Below are positions 6,752 through 15,543 of a stretch of 64,000 bases of DNA, piece after piece (within the stretch, counting starts at the first letter, position 1; each line of letters begins with the position of its first letter). This stretch comes from Leifsonia shinshuensis (lineage in GTDB: Bacteria; Actinomycetota; Actinomycetes; Actinomycetales; Microbacteriaceae): contig NZ_CP043641.1 in NCBI RefSeq assembly GCF_014217625.1, positions 2,728,001-2,792,000 of the forward strand. The letters are read 5' to 3'. The position numbers were made by a program, and so were the translations under genes. The notes below the pieces were generated by a model, which was not told where the DNA came from, ran no database searches, and saw only the letters and a program-made list of their open reading frames with translations.

Positions 6752-8038
6752 TCAGTCCTGGAACGGCTTGGAGCAGGTGACCTGCGCGGCCGTCTGGCCG
6801 TGCACGTCGGACGGGAGCTGCACCGACGAGCCGTCGCCCGCGCCCGCGGACGAGCCGTCGGTCGGAGCCTGCGTCGCCGGCGCCTGGGTCGCGGGAGCCT
6901 GCGTGGCCGGATCCGCCGGAGCCTGCGTCGCCGCACCGGGCGCCGCCTCCGAGCCGACGCCGGTGTCACCGGTCAGGGTGACCGGCTGGTCGTTCTGCAG
7001 CGCCGTCATCAGGGTGCTGGCCGCGTCCTTGGTCGGCGCCACGCCGTCGCCCTCGTAGTGGTTCGGATACTGCACGAAGACGACCTTGGGGATGTCGACG
7101 TTCTTCAGCGCCATCGCCATCGACGCGATGGTGGTCGGGCTGTTGAGGCTCTCCGACAGGGAGATGTTGCTCGTCGCGGCCTTGGCCAGCGCGTACACCT
7201 TCACCGGGTTCGCGAGCGTGTCGGCGCTCTTGATGGTGCGGACGAGCGAGGAGAGGAACACCTGCTGGTTGCTGATGCGGCCGAGGTCCGACCCGTCGCC
7301 CACGCCGTGGCGGGTGCGGAGGAACGCGAGCGCCTGCGGTCCCTGGAGGGTGTTCTCGCCCGCCTTCACGTCGAGGCCGGTGTACGGGTCCTTGATGTCG
7401 CCCGCGACGCAGACGTTCACTCCGCCGACCGCGTTGGACATCTCGATCACGCCGTCGAACTGGATGACGCCGGCGTACGGGATGTCGAGCCCGGTCAGCT
7501 TCTCCACGGTGAGCACCGTGCAGGCCAGGCCGCCGTAGCTGAGCGAGTTGTTGATCTTCTGGCGGCTCATCGCGTCGTACGTGCCGCCCTTGCCGTCCGG
7601 GCAGGACGGGATGGGGACGTACATGTCGCGCGGGAAGCTGACGACGGTGGCGTTCTTGTGGTCGGCCGAAACGTGCAGCAGCATCGTGACGTCGTTGAGG
7701 TTCTCGCCGCGGTCGCCGTACGCCTTGTTGCCGCCGCCGGAATCGGAGCCCGCGAGGAGGACATTGAACGCGCCGTCCATCGCGCCGATGCCGGGGGTGA
7801 CGACCTTGCCCTTCGCGTCCACGAGCTTCACCGCGGGCTTCAGGCTGGTGGCCACGTCGTAGGTCGCGTAGGCGGCGACACCGGCGGTGCTGACGCCCAC
7901 GACGGCGAGGAGGCTCACGAACAGCACGGCGAGGGTCTTGAACGGGTGATGCCGCTTGAGGCGTCCGTGCCGGGCCACCGATGGGCCGGCCGACTTCTCC
8001 TGCGCTCGCGCCTGGGCGCGCGTGGGCATCTCGTTCAT
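6752..8038 (-). CDS. LytR-CpsA-Psr (LCP) family ligase, copy 1
   Basis: This is a 428-residue protein. It has a cytoplasmic basic N-terminus, one transmembrane helix (about 33-58) and an extracellular LCP domain (about 85-320). The domain carries FNVLLAGSDSG, LNDVTMLLHVS, SFPRDMYVPIP and FLRTRHGVGDGSD, the acidic and arginine positions used to bind polyprenyl pyrophosphate. LCP enzymes attach secondary polymers such as teichoic acid or arabinogalactan-like glycans to peptidoglycan. The C-terminal tail is a repeated TQAPA linker (about 370-395) followed by LPSDVHGQTAAQVTCSKPF. The ATG at 8038 has GAGGGAGTGA. A close paralogue lies at 18798-20042 with the same tail motif. Confidence 0.92.
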   Translation of the reverse strand: MNEMPTRAQARAQEKSAGPSVARHGRLKRHHPFKTLAVLFVSLLAVVGVSTAGVAAYATYDVATSLKPAVKLVDAKGKVVTPGIGAMDGAFNVLLAGSDSGGGNKAYGDRGENLNDVTMLLHVSADHKNATVVSFPRDMYVPIPSCPDGKGGTYDAMSRQKINNSLSYGGLACTVLTVEKLTGLDIPYAGVIQFDGVIEMSNAVGGVNVCVAGDIKDPYTGLDVKAGENTLQGPQALAFLRTRHGVGDGSDLGRISNQQVFLSSLVRTIKSADTLANPVKVYALAKAATSNISLSESLNSPTTIASMAMALKNVDIPKVVFVQYPNHYEGDGVAPTKDAASTLMTALQNDQPVTLTGDTGVGSEAAPGAATQAPADPATQAPATQAPATQAPTDGSSAGAGDGSSVQLPSDVHGQTAAQVTCSKPFQD

Positions 8039-8188
8039 TCACTCCCTCTCGTCGGACACATCAGAACGGCGGCGCCTGAGAGGGCACACACCATTCACAA
8101 GTCTGACACAGCGGGCTGGAAATGGTCTGGGCGAAGAAATCCCCGGTCATCCGGCGAGTCGGAGGTCGCCGGCATCATGCGGGAGCGC

Positions 8189-9001
8189 TCAGAGCGAGTC
8201 GAGCACCGCCGCCAGGCCGTCCTCCGCCACCGATCCGGTGACCTCCGACGCGACGGCCTTCACTTCATCCGGCGCCTGTCCCATCGCGGCGCCCCGGCCC
8301 TCCGCGCCCGCCCACTGCAGCAGTTCGAGGTCGTTGCGGCCGTCGCCGACCGCCACCAGCCGGGCCGCCGGGATGTCGAGCGCGTGCCGCACCCGCTCCA
8401 TCGCCGTCGCCTTGCTCACGCCGTCCGGCGAGATGTCGAGCCACGCGGTCCAGCCGATCGAGTAGCTGACGCGCTGGAGGCCCATCCGCTCCACGATCGC
8501 CAGGAACTCCTCCTCGTCGTGCTGCGGCGACACCACGACGACACGGGTAGCGGGATGCTCGGTGAGCTCGTCGAAGCCGACCTGCTCGGCGTTCACCAGC
8601 TCCCAGTCGGTCATGCCCTCGGTGTAGCGGCGGAAGCCGGTCGGATCCTCGACCATGAAGCTGCCGGAGGGCAGGTGGGGCCGGATGGTGCGCAGCACCT
8701 CGGTCGGGTCGAACGTCTCGATGAACTCGCGCCGGTAACCGCCTTCAACGGTTTCGTCGCGCATCATCGTCAGCGCACCGTTCGCGCACACCACGAACTG
8801 GCTGGTCAGCCCGAACTTCTCGTGGATCGGACGCGCGGTCTCCCAGCTGCGGCCGGTGGCCAGCATCACCTCGTGCCCGGCCTCGCGGACGCGCGTGACG
8901 GCCGCCAGGACGGCCTCGCCGACGGACTCGTCCTCGTGGATGAGGGTGCCGTCCACGTCGAGCGCGATCAGCAGACGGTCGCTCCCGGCCACGGTGCTCA
9001 C
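8189..9001 (-). CDS. HAD-superfamily hydrolase (Cof type)
   Basis: This is a 270-residue phosphatase. Motif I is [12 protein letters not shown] (Asp nucleophile and Asp+2), motif II is MLATGRS, the conserved Lys lies in GVSKATAM and motif IV is [13 protein letters not shown]2-type cap fills the middle (about 85-190). The family dephosphorylates small sugar or nucleotide phosphates, and the substrate here is unknown. The start GTG at 9001 overlaps the serS stop as GTGA, so it is translationally coupled to serS. Pairing of serS with a Cof-type HAD is a position clue only; a house-cleaning role is inferred. Confidence 0.92.
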   Translation of the reverse strand: MSTVAGSDRLLIALDVDGTLIHEDESVGEAVLAAVTRVREAGHEVMLATGRSWETARPIHEKFGLTSQFVVCANGALTMMRDETVEGGYRREFIETFDPTEVLRTIRPHLPSGSFMVEDPTGFRRYTEGMTDWELVNAEQVGFDELTEHPATRVVVVSPQHDEEEFLAIVERMGLQRVSYSIGWTAWLDISPDGVSKATAMERVRHALDIPAARLVAVGDGRNDLELLQWAGAEGRGAAMGQAPDEVKAVASEVTGSVAEDGLAAVLDSL

Positions 9002-10263
9002 TGCGCGATCGGCTCCAGGACCTCGAGGCCGCCCAGGTAGGGCCGCAGCGCCTCCGGCACCAGCACCGATCCGTCGGCGCGCTGGTGGGTCTCCAGGATG
9101 GCGACCAGCCACCGGGTCGTCGCGAGCGTGCCGTTCAGTGTCGCGACCGGCGCGGTCTTGCCCGACTCGGTGCGGTAGCGGATCTCCAAGCGGCGCGCCT
9201 GGAACGTGGTGCAGTTGGAGGTCGACGTCAGCTCGCGGTAGCGGCCCTGCGTCGGGATCCACGCCTCCACGTCGTACTTGCGCGCGGCGCTCGACCCGAG
9301 GTCGCCGGCCGCGGTGTCGATGACGCGGTAGCTGAGCCCGAGGGCCTGCATCATCTCCTCCTGCCAGGCGAGCAGGCGGGCGTGCTCGGCCTCCGCGTTC
9401 TCGGGGAGCGTGTAGACGAACATCTCCAGCTTGTTGAACTGGTGCACGCGGATGATGCCGCGGGTGTCCTTGCCCGCCGAGCCGGCCTCGCGCCGGTAGC
9501 ACGTGGACCAGCCGGCGTAGCGCAGCGGCTCGGTCACGTCGAGGATCTCGTCGGAGTGGTACCCGGCGAGCGCGACCTCGCTCGTGCCGGTGAGGTAGAG
9601 GTCGTCGTCGGCCAGGTGGTAGACCTCGTCCGCGTGGGAGCCCAGGAAGCCGGTGCCCTGCATCACCTCCGGCTTCACCAGGGTGGGCGTGATCATCGGC
9701 ACGAAGCCGTTCGACACCGCCTTGTCGAGCGCCATGTTCATGAGCGCGATCTCCAGCCGCGCGCCGATGCCGCGCAGGAACGAGAACCGGGCTCCGGCGA
9801 CCTTCGCGCCGCGGGCCATGTCGATCGCACCGAGCAGCTCGCCGAGCTCCAGGTGGTCGCGGGGCTCGAAGTCGAACTCCGGGACGCCGCCGATCTCCTT
9901 GAGGACGATGAAGTCGTCCTCGCCGCCGCTCGGGACGCCGTCCACGATCGGGTTGCCGATGCGCCGCAGCACCGAGGCGAAGTGCGCCTCGGCGGTGTTG
10001 GCGGTCTGCTGCGCCTCCTTCACCCGGCCGGCGAGCGCCTGCGCCTGGGCGACGAGCGCCTGCTTCTGGTCCTTGGGGGCCTGCGCGACCTGCTTGCCGA
10101 ACGCGTTCTGCTCGGCGCGCAGCTCCTCGAAGGCCGTGATCGCGGCCCGGCGCTCGATGTCGGCCTGCAGGGCCTCGTCCACGAGCTGCACGGAGTCGCC
10201 GCGCGCCTCCTGGGAACGGCGGACGACGTCGGGGCTCTCGCGCAGAAGGACGGGATCGATCAC
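8998..10263 (-). CDS. serS: Seryl-tRNA synthetase
   Basis: This 421-residue protein is full length for the family. The N-terminal coiled-coil arm (about 25-105, [14 protein letters not shown]) contacts the long variable arm of tRNA-Ser. The class II catalytic core has motif 2 [22 protein letters not shown], given here only as the stretch around residues 255-280, and motif 3 [15 protein letters not shown]. The start GTG at 10263 has a TAAGCT box exactly 6 bases upstream and no ribosome-binding site, suggesting leaderless expression. It is divergent from the diacylglycerol kinase across 35 bases and is followed by the coupled HAD gene. The enzyme charges the tRNA type that the nearby element uses as its integration site. 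Confidence 0.97.
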   Translation of the reverse strand: MIDPVLLRESPDVVRRSQEARGDSVQLVDEALQADIERRAAITAFEELRAEQNAFGKQVAQAPKDQKQALVAQAQALAGRVKEAQQTANTAEAHFASVLRRIGNPIVDGVPSGGEDDFIVLKEIGGVPEFDFEPRDHLELGELLGAIDMARGAKVAGARFSFLRGIGARLEIALMNMALDKAVSNGFVPMITPTLVKPEVMQGTGFLGSHADEVYHLADDDLYLTGTSEVALAGYHSDEILDVTEPLRYAGWSTCYRREAGSAGKDTRGIIRVHQFNKLEMFVYTLPENAEAEHARLLAWQEEMMQALGLSYRVIDTAAGDLGSSAARKYDVEAWIPTQGRYRELTSTSNCTTFQARRLEIRYRTESGKTAPVATLNGTLATTRWLVAILETHQRADGSVLVPEALRPYLGGLEVLEPIAQ

Positions 10264-10269
10264 TGCCCC

Positions 10270-10292
10270 AGCTTATCGCCGTCCAGTAGCGT
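10270..10292. promoter_or_regulatory. Back-to-back leaderless -10 boxes (serS and dagK)
   Basis: On the minus strand TAAGCT (10275-10270) ends 6 bases before the serS GTG. On the plus strand TAGCGT (10287-10292) ends 6 bases before the kinase GTG. Both match TANNNT at the spacing that puts the transcription start on the first base of the start codon. The whole divergent promoter is only 35 bases. Confidence 0.6.
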
Positions 10293-10298
10293 GATCCC

Positions 10299-11285
10299 GT
10301 GGACGATCGGGAGGGGACGAGCGGCACGACGGTCGCCGTCGTCTGCAACCCCGTGCGCGTGGACGTGCGGCGGGTGCGGGCGGCGGTGGAGGCCCGCGCG
10401 GCCGAGGAGGGCGATGTCGAGCTGCTCTGGTTCGAGACGACGCCGGAGGACGGCGGCCAGGGCCAGACCCGGCAGGCGCTCGAACGCGGAGCCACGCTCG
10501 TGCTCGCGGCGGGTGGCGACGGCACCGTGCGCGCGGTCGCCGAGGCACTGCGCGACCAGGACGCGACCCTCGGCCTCCTCCCCGGCGGTACCGGCAATCT
10601 CCTCGCCCGCAACATCGGCGTCCCGTTCACCGGCCTGGAGGAGGCGGTCGCCGTCGCGTTCGACGGCGTCACCCGCCGCATCGACATCGGCGTGGCGACG
10701 GCGGCTCGCCCCGACGGCGGCAGCAGCGAGCACGCCTTCCTGGTGATGGCCGGGATCGGCTTCGACGCCCGGATGATCGAGACCACCCGTCCGGAGCTCA
10801 AGCGCCGCTTCGGCTGGCTCGCCTATGTCGAGTCGGCGTTCCGGTCGTGGCCGCGTTCGCGCAAGGTCCGGGTGCGGTTCGCGATCGACGGCGAGTCGGA
10901 GCGCTCGGCGCACGTCAGCACCATCCTGTTCGCGAACTGCGGCGACCTCCCCGGCAACATGCAGCTCATCCCGGACAGCGAGGTGGACGACGGCCTGATC
11001 GACATCGCCATCCTGCAACCCGTGACGGTGTTCGGCTGGCTGGCGATCTGGCGCAAGGTGACCTGGGAGAACCGGGTGCTGCGCAAGAGCGCGCTCGGGA
11101 GGCGGATCATCCGCTTCACCGACAAGGCGGTCCGCACCCGCCTCAGCTACCTCCGCGGCGCGGGGGTAGCCGTGGAGCTGGACGATCCCGAGCCGTTCGA
11201 GCTGGACGGCGACGGCTTCGGGGAGGTCATCGCGCTCGGCATCGCCATCGACCCGCAGGGCCTGCGAGTGCGGGTGCCGCGCTAG
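10299..11285 (+). CDS. Diacylglycerol/lipid kinase (DAGK catalytic family)
   Basis: This is a 328-residue protein. The N-terminal catalytic domain contains VVCNPVRVD, the nucleotide-binding AAGGDGTVRAVAEAL and LLPGGTGNLLARN (residues about 10-105). The C-terminal beta domain carries the GDLPGNMQL and DDGLIDIAIL signatures of DgkB/YegS-like kinases. The family phosphorylates diacylglycerol or related lipids at the membrane, recycling head-group precursors. The start GTG at 10299 is preceded by a TAGCGT box at leaderless spacing. The gene ends convergently with a minus-strand membrane-protein gene across a palindrome repeat. Lipid specificity is not readable here. Confidence 0.92.
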   Translation: MDDREGTSGTTVAVVCNPVRVDVRRVRAAVEARAAEEGDVELLWFETTPEDGGQGQTRQALERGATLVLAAGGDGTVRAVAEALRDQDATLGLLPGGTGNLLARNIGVPFTGLEEAVAVAFDGVTRRIDIGVATAARPDGGSSEHAFLVMAGIGFDARMIETTRPELKRRFGWLAYVESAFRSWPRSRKVRVRFAIDGESERSAHVSTILFANCGDLPGNMQLIPDSEVDDGLIDIAILQPVTVFGWLAIWRKVTWENRVLRKSALGRRIIRFTDKAVRTRLSYLRGAGVAVELDDPEPFELDGDGFGEVIALGIAIDPQGLRVRVPR

Positions 11286-11287
11286 AT

Positions 11288-11341
11288 ATTCGTGCTGAAT
11301 GAAGCTTGTGCGGCACGCATTCGCCACATTCGTGACGAATG
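11288..11341. repeat. ATTCG-NNN-CGAAT palindromes, cluster 1
   Basis: The 63-base gap between convergent genes holds CATTCG-TGA-CGAATG (11327-11341), a degenerate ATTCG-TGC-TGAAT (11288-11300) and a half-site GCATTCG (11318-11324). The same motif recurs at 25.7 kb and 40.0 kb. It is a family of short intergenic palindromes with a 3-base centre. It may act as a bidirectional terminator or a REP-like element. Confidence 0.7.
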
Positions 11342-11348
11342 ACGAGGC

Positions 11349-11966
11349 TCAGATGGTGTCGTCGTCGGGCAGTTCGCCGTCGCCGTCCTGGTACGGCGCG
11401 CGCTTCAGCCCGCGCCCGGTCAGCGCCGTCAGGAACAGCAGCGCCACCAGGGTGATCAGGCCGACGGTGATCAGCGGGCCGGCGAGCATCCAGCCGAGCT
11501 GCGAGACGACGAGGGAGCCGACGTCCGTGGAGGGCGTCGAGCCGGTGTACGACAGGCTCACCGAGACCGAGTACAGCACGATGCCCAGCACCACGAAGCC
11601 GCCGGACACCAGCCAGAGGGCGAGCATCAGCGGGTTGCGGCGGGGCGAGAGGTCGAGCCGGTCGAGGACGCTCGCGGCCGGCGCGGCCGTCGGGGCCTGG
11701 TACGCGCGGTCCGCGTCGGGCTCGGCCGGAGGCTGCGCAGCTGTCACCCGCGGCACCTCGACCGGCGCGATGCTCAGCGACGCCGCTTCGACCGGCCTCC
11801 GCTCCTCGTCGTCGCGTTCCTCCGTCGCCACGGACGGTGCGGGCGCGGCGCGCAGGCGGGTCCTGGCGCGCTCGCCGGGCTGGGGCCGGTAGCCGCGCTG
11901 GAACTGCGGGTCGTACCGGGGGTCGATGCCGCGCGCGGCGTCCTTCTGCTCGTCGTCCACGATCAT
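11349..11966 (-). CDS. Hypothetical two-TM membrane protein
   Basis: This is a 205-residue protein. A long polar, Pro/Arg/Ala-rich cytoplasmic N-terminus (about 1-115) is followed by two transmembrane segments (about 122-148 and 165-190) and a short acidic tail, GELPDDD. The ATG at 11966 was chosen because GGGAGG lies 5 bases upstream; two in-frame ATGs further upstream have none. I do not recognise the family. It lies 61 bases downstream of pheA on the same strand and may share its transcript. Its 3' end meets the diacylglycerol kinase gene convergently. Confidence 0.75.
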   Translation of the reverse strand: MIVDDEQKDAARGIDPRYDPQFQRGYRPQPGERARTRLRAAPAPSVATEERDDEERRPVEAASLSIAPVEVPRVTAAQPPAEPDADRAYQAPTAAPAASVLDRLDLSPRRNPLMLALWLVSGGFVVLGIVLYSVSVSLSYTGSTPSTDVGSLVVSQLGWMLAGPLITVGLITLVALLFLTALTGRGLKRAPYQDGDGELPDDDTI

Positions 11967-12027
11967 CCCGACCTCCCGCGCATCGGATGGAAGCGGCATC
12001 GGATGGGAGCGCTCCCTGCTGCGCAGC

Positions 12028-13020
12028 TTACCCGCGGTCGCGGGAACCGGCACCGTGGTCGTCCACCAGCGTGCCGAGCCACTGGCGCGCCTCGGTGAAC
12101 ACCTCGTCGCGGTAGCGCTGGTCGAAGTCGACGCGCACGCCGTCCGCCCGGGGGTACGAGCCGAGGAAGATCACGGACGGGCTGAACCGGCGGAGACCGA
12201 GCAGCGCGTCCGCGACCCGCTCGTCGTGGATGTGGCCGTCCGCGTCGATGACGAACCGGTATCGGCCGAGCGCGTCGCCGATGGGCCGCGACTCGATGAG
12301 GCTCAGGTTGATGCCGCGCGTGGAGAACTGCTCCAGGAGGTCGAGCAGCGAGCCGGGACGGTCGTCCGGCAGCTCGGCGATCAGGCTGGTCTTGTCGGCC
12401 CCGGTCGGCGCGGGGACGCTGCGAGAGGTGCTGACCAGGACGAACCGGGTGACGGCGTTCGGGTTGTCGCCGATGTTCTCCGCGAGCACAGTCACGTCGT
12501 GGTGGTCGACGATCCCGGGCGGCGCGATGGCGGCGTCCGCGGTGCTGCCCTCGAACAGGGAGGCAGCGGCGGCGACGTTGCTGGAGGCCGGCAGGTGCCC
12601 GTGCGCCGGGAGGTTCGCGTCCAGCCACTGGTGGCACTGCGCGTAGGCGACGGGGTGCGCGTTGATCGTGCGCACGTCGGCCAGGGTGGTCCCCGGCCGC
12701 GCGACGAGCACGAAGTTCACCGGCACCAGGTACTCGCCGACGATCCGCAGCCCCGGGACGGTGGCCAGCGCATCCTGCGCGACGGAGACGCCGCCCTCGA
12801 TGGAGTTCTCGATCGCGATCATCGCGGCGACGCTGCGGCCGGCGACGACGTCGGCGAGCGCCTCCCCCACGTTGTTGACCGCGCGCCAGCTCTTGCCGCG
12901 CGCCTCCGGCACCTGCGCGAGCGCGGCCTCCGTGAACGTCCCCGACGGCCCGAGGAAGCTGTAGACCTCGTCCACGGACGCGGGCAGCTCGGCAGTGGGG
13001 TCGGCAGGCGCGGAGGACAT
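12028..13020 (-). CDS. pheA: Prephenate dehydratase
   Basis: This is a 330-residue monofunctional enzyme converting prephenate to phenylpyruvate in phenylalanine synthesis. The catalytic domain (about 18-205) starts with YSFLGPSGTFTEAAL and contains IAIENSIEGGVSVAQD and the ANVAAA-like SSNVAAAASLF. A C-terminal ACT domain (about 215-300) has the ESRP element (SLIESRPIGDALGRYRF) that binds phenylalanine for feedback inhibition. No chorismate mutase domain is present. ATG 13020 is used; a TAAGCT box lies 7 bases upstream, so the message may be leaderless or nearly so. It is divergent from pgm over 81 bases. Confidence 0.96.
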   Translation of the reverse strand: MSSAPADPTAELPASVDEVYSFLGPSGTFTEAALAQVPEARGKSWRAVNNVGEALADVVAGRSVAAMIAIENSIEGGVSVAQDALATVPGLRIVGEYLVPVNFVLVARPGTTLADVRTINAHPVAYAQCHQWLDANLPAHGHLPASSNVAAAASLFEGSTADAAIAPPGIVDHHDVTVLAENIGDNPNAVTRFVLVSTSRSVPAPTGADKTSLIAELPDDRPGSLLDLLEQFSTRGINLSLIESRPIGDALGRYRFVIDADGHIHDERVADALLGLRRFSPSVIFLGSYPRADGVRVDFDQRYRDEVFTEARQWLGTLVDDHGAGSRDRG

Positions 13021-13101
13021 GCCGCTCAGCTTAGCGAGGCCGGGAGGACGCGACGCGGCCCGGCCCTCGCCCCTTCCCCGCGGCCGTGGAAGAGTAGTCG
13101 C

Positions 13102-14721
<1,620 letters not shown>

Positions 14722-14733
14722 CCCTCTGTCGAA

Positions 14734-14782
14734 GGGCACGTAAACGCCCCTAAGACGCGGTCTTAGGGGCGTTTACGTGCCC
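14734..14782. terminator. Long perfect hairpin between convergent genes (family copy 1)
   Basis: A perfect 23-bp stem (14734-14756 with 14760-14782) encloses the 3-base loop GCG. The stem starts GGGCACGTAAACGCCCCTAA. It lies 12 bases after the pgm stop and 7 bases before the rsbW-like stop, so it can terminate both transcripts. A diverged copy with the same flanks lies at 35676-35724. Confidence 0.8.
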
Positions 14783-14789
14783 CTCGGCG

Positions 14790-15233
14790 TCAGGTGGTGG
14801 AGGCGAGCGTCCAGCGGTTGCCGTGCGGGAGCGGTTCGTGCCTGAACTCGTCCACGAGGAGGGCGATGAGGGCGAGGCCGCGGCCGGACTCGCCGAGGTC
14901 TTCCGAGTCGGGCATGGCCGCCGACGCCAGGTCGATGTCGGCGGGCTCGGCGTCGTCGGTGACGATCGCGCGGATACCGTCCGGCGTGTGGCCGACCTCC
15001 AGCTCCACGCGGGTGCGGGTGCCCTCCCTGCCGTGCTGGATGACGTTGGTCACGACCTCCACCACGGCCAGCTCGAACGCGCCGCGCCGCTCGGCCGGCA
15101 GGTCGGGACGGCGCACGGCGAGCTCCTCGAAAAGGATGTGGACGCGCTCGATGGCCTCGGCGTCCGCGGGGGCGAGGAAGGCCTCGCGGAACGCGTCAGT
15201 CACGGTAGGCGTCGTCGCGGTATGCGTCGTCAC
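14790..15233 (-). CDS. RsbW-like anti-sigma/serine kinase (HATPase)
   Basis: This is a 147-residue GHKL ATPase of the anti-sigma-factor type. The N-box is ELAVVEVVTNVIQHG (about 55-70), the G1 element is AIVTDDAEPADI and the G2 box is GESGRGLALI (about 115-125). In partner switching such a kinase holds a sigma factor or another partner and phosphorylates a STAS antagonist. It starts inside the STAS gene with a 38-base overlap and is the last gene of the four-gene operon. No sigma factor lies next to it, so its client is unknown. Its client may be the glycosyltransferase activity or a distant sigma factor (inference). Confidence 0.88.
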   Translation of the reverse strand: MTTHTATTPTVTDAFREAFLAPADAEAIERVHILFEELAVRRPDLPAERRGAFELAVVEVVTNVIQHGREGTRTRVELEVGHTPDGIRAIVTDDAEPADIDLASAAMPDSEDLGESGRGLALIALLVDEFRHEPLPHGNRWTLASTT

Positions 15234-15543
15234 TGGCCGGGTACACGCGCAGAATGCGGTCCAGGTTCGTCAGGCGGAGCACGCTCGCGACCTGCTCGGT
15301 CGCAGCGGCGAGACGCAGGTCGCCGCCCACGGTGCGCGCCGTCTTCAGCCCGCTGACGAGGGCGCCGAGCCCGGAGGAGTCGATGAACTCGACCTCGCTC
15401 AGGTCGAACGCAAGGCGGGCGTGGCCCTCGTCCACGACGCGCTGCACCTCGCGGCGCACGGTCGGGGCGGTGACCAGGTTGATCCGGCCGTTCGCGGCGA
15501 GCACGGCGACGCCGTCCGGCCGGATCGTCGTGGTGATGTTCAT
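15196..15543 (-). CDS. STAS-domain anti-sigma factor antagonist (RsbV-like)
   Basis: This is a 115-residue single STAS domain. The phosphorylation loop is FDLSEVEFIDSSGLGALV (about 48-65), with the expected serine pair after Asp. The phospho-state should decide whether it binds the RsbW-like kinase encoded next. The ATG at 15543 overlaps the stop of the glycosyltransferase gene as ATGA, so expression is translationally coupled. The end contains a short duplicated DDAYRD. The kinase gene overlaps its end by 38 bases. In the known pathway the PP2C phosphatase dephosphorylates this protein, and the first gene of this operon encodes one. Confidence 0.9.
   Translation of the reverse strand: MNITTTIRPDGVAVLAANGRINLVTAPTVRREVQRVVDEGHARLAFDLSEVEFIDSSGLGALVSGLKTARTVGGDLRLAAATEQVASVLRLTNLDRILRVYPASDDAYRDDAYRD

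Noticed and set aside
6707..9040. 777-codon plus-strand frame over the LCP and HAD genes
   Set aside because: It is antisense to well-supported genes and its composition is a shadow of their codon pattern.
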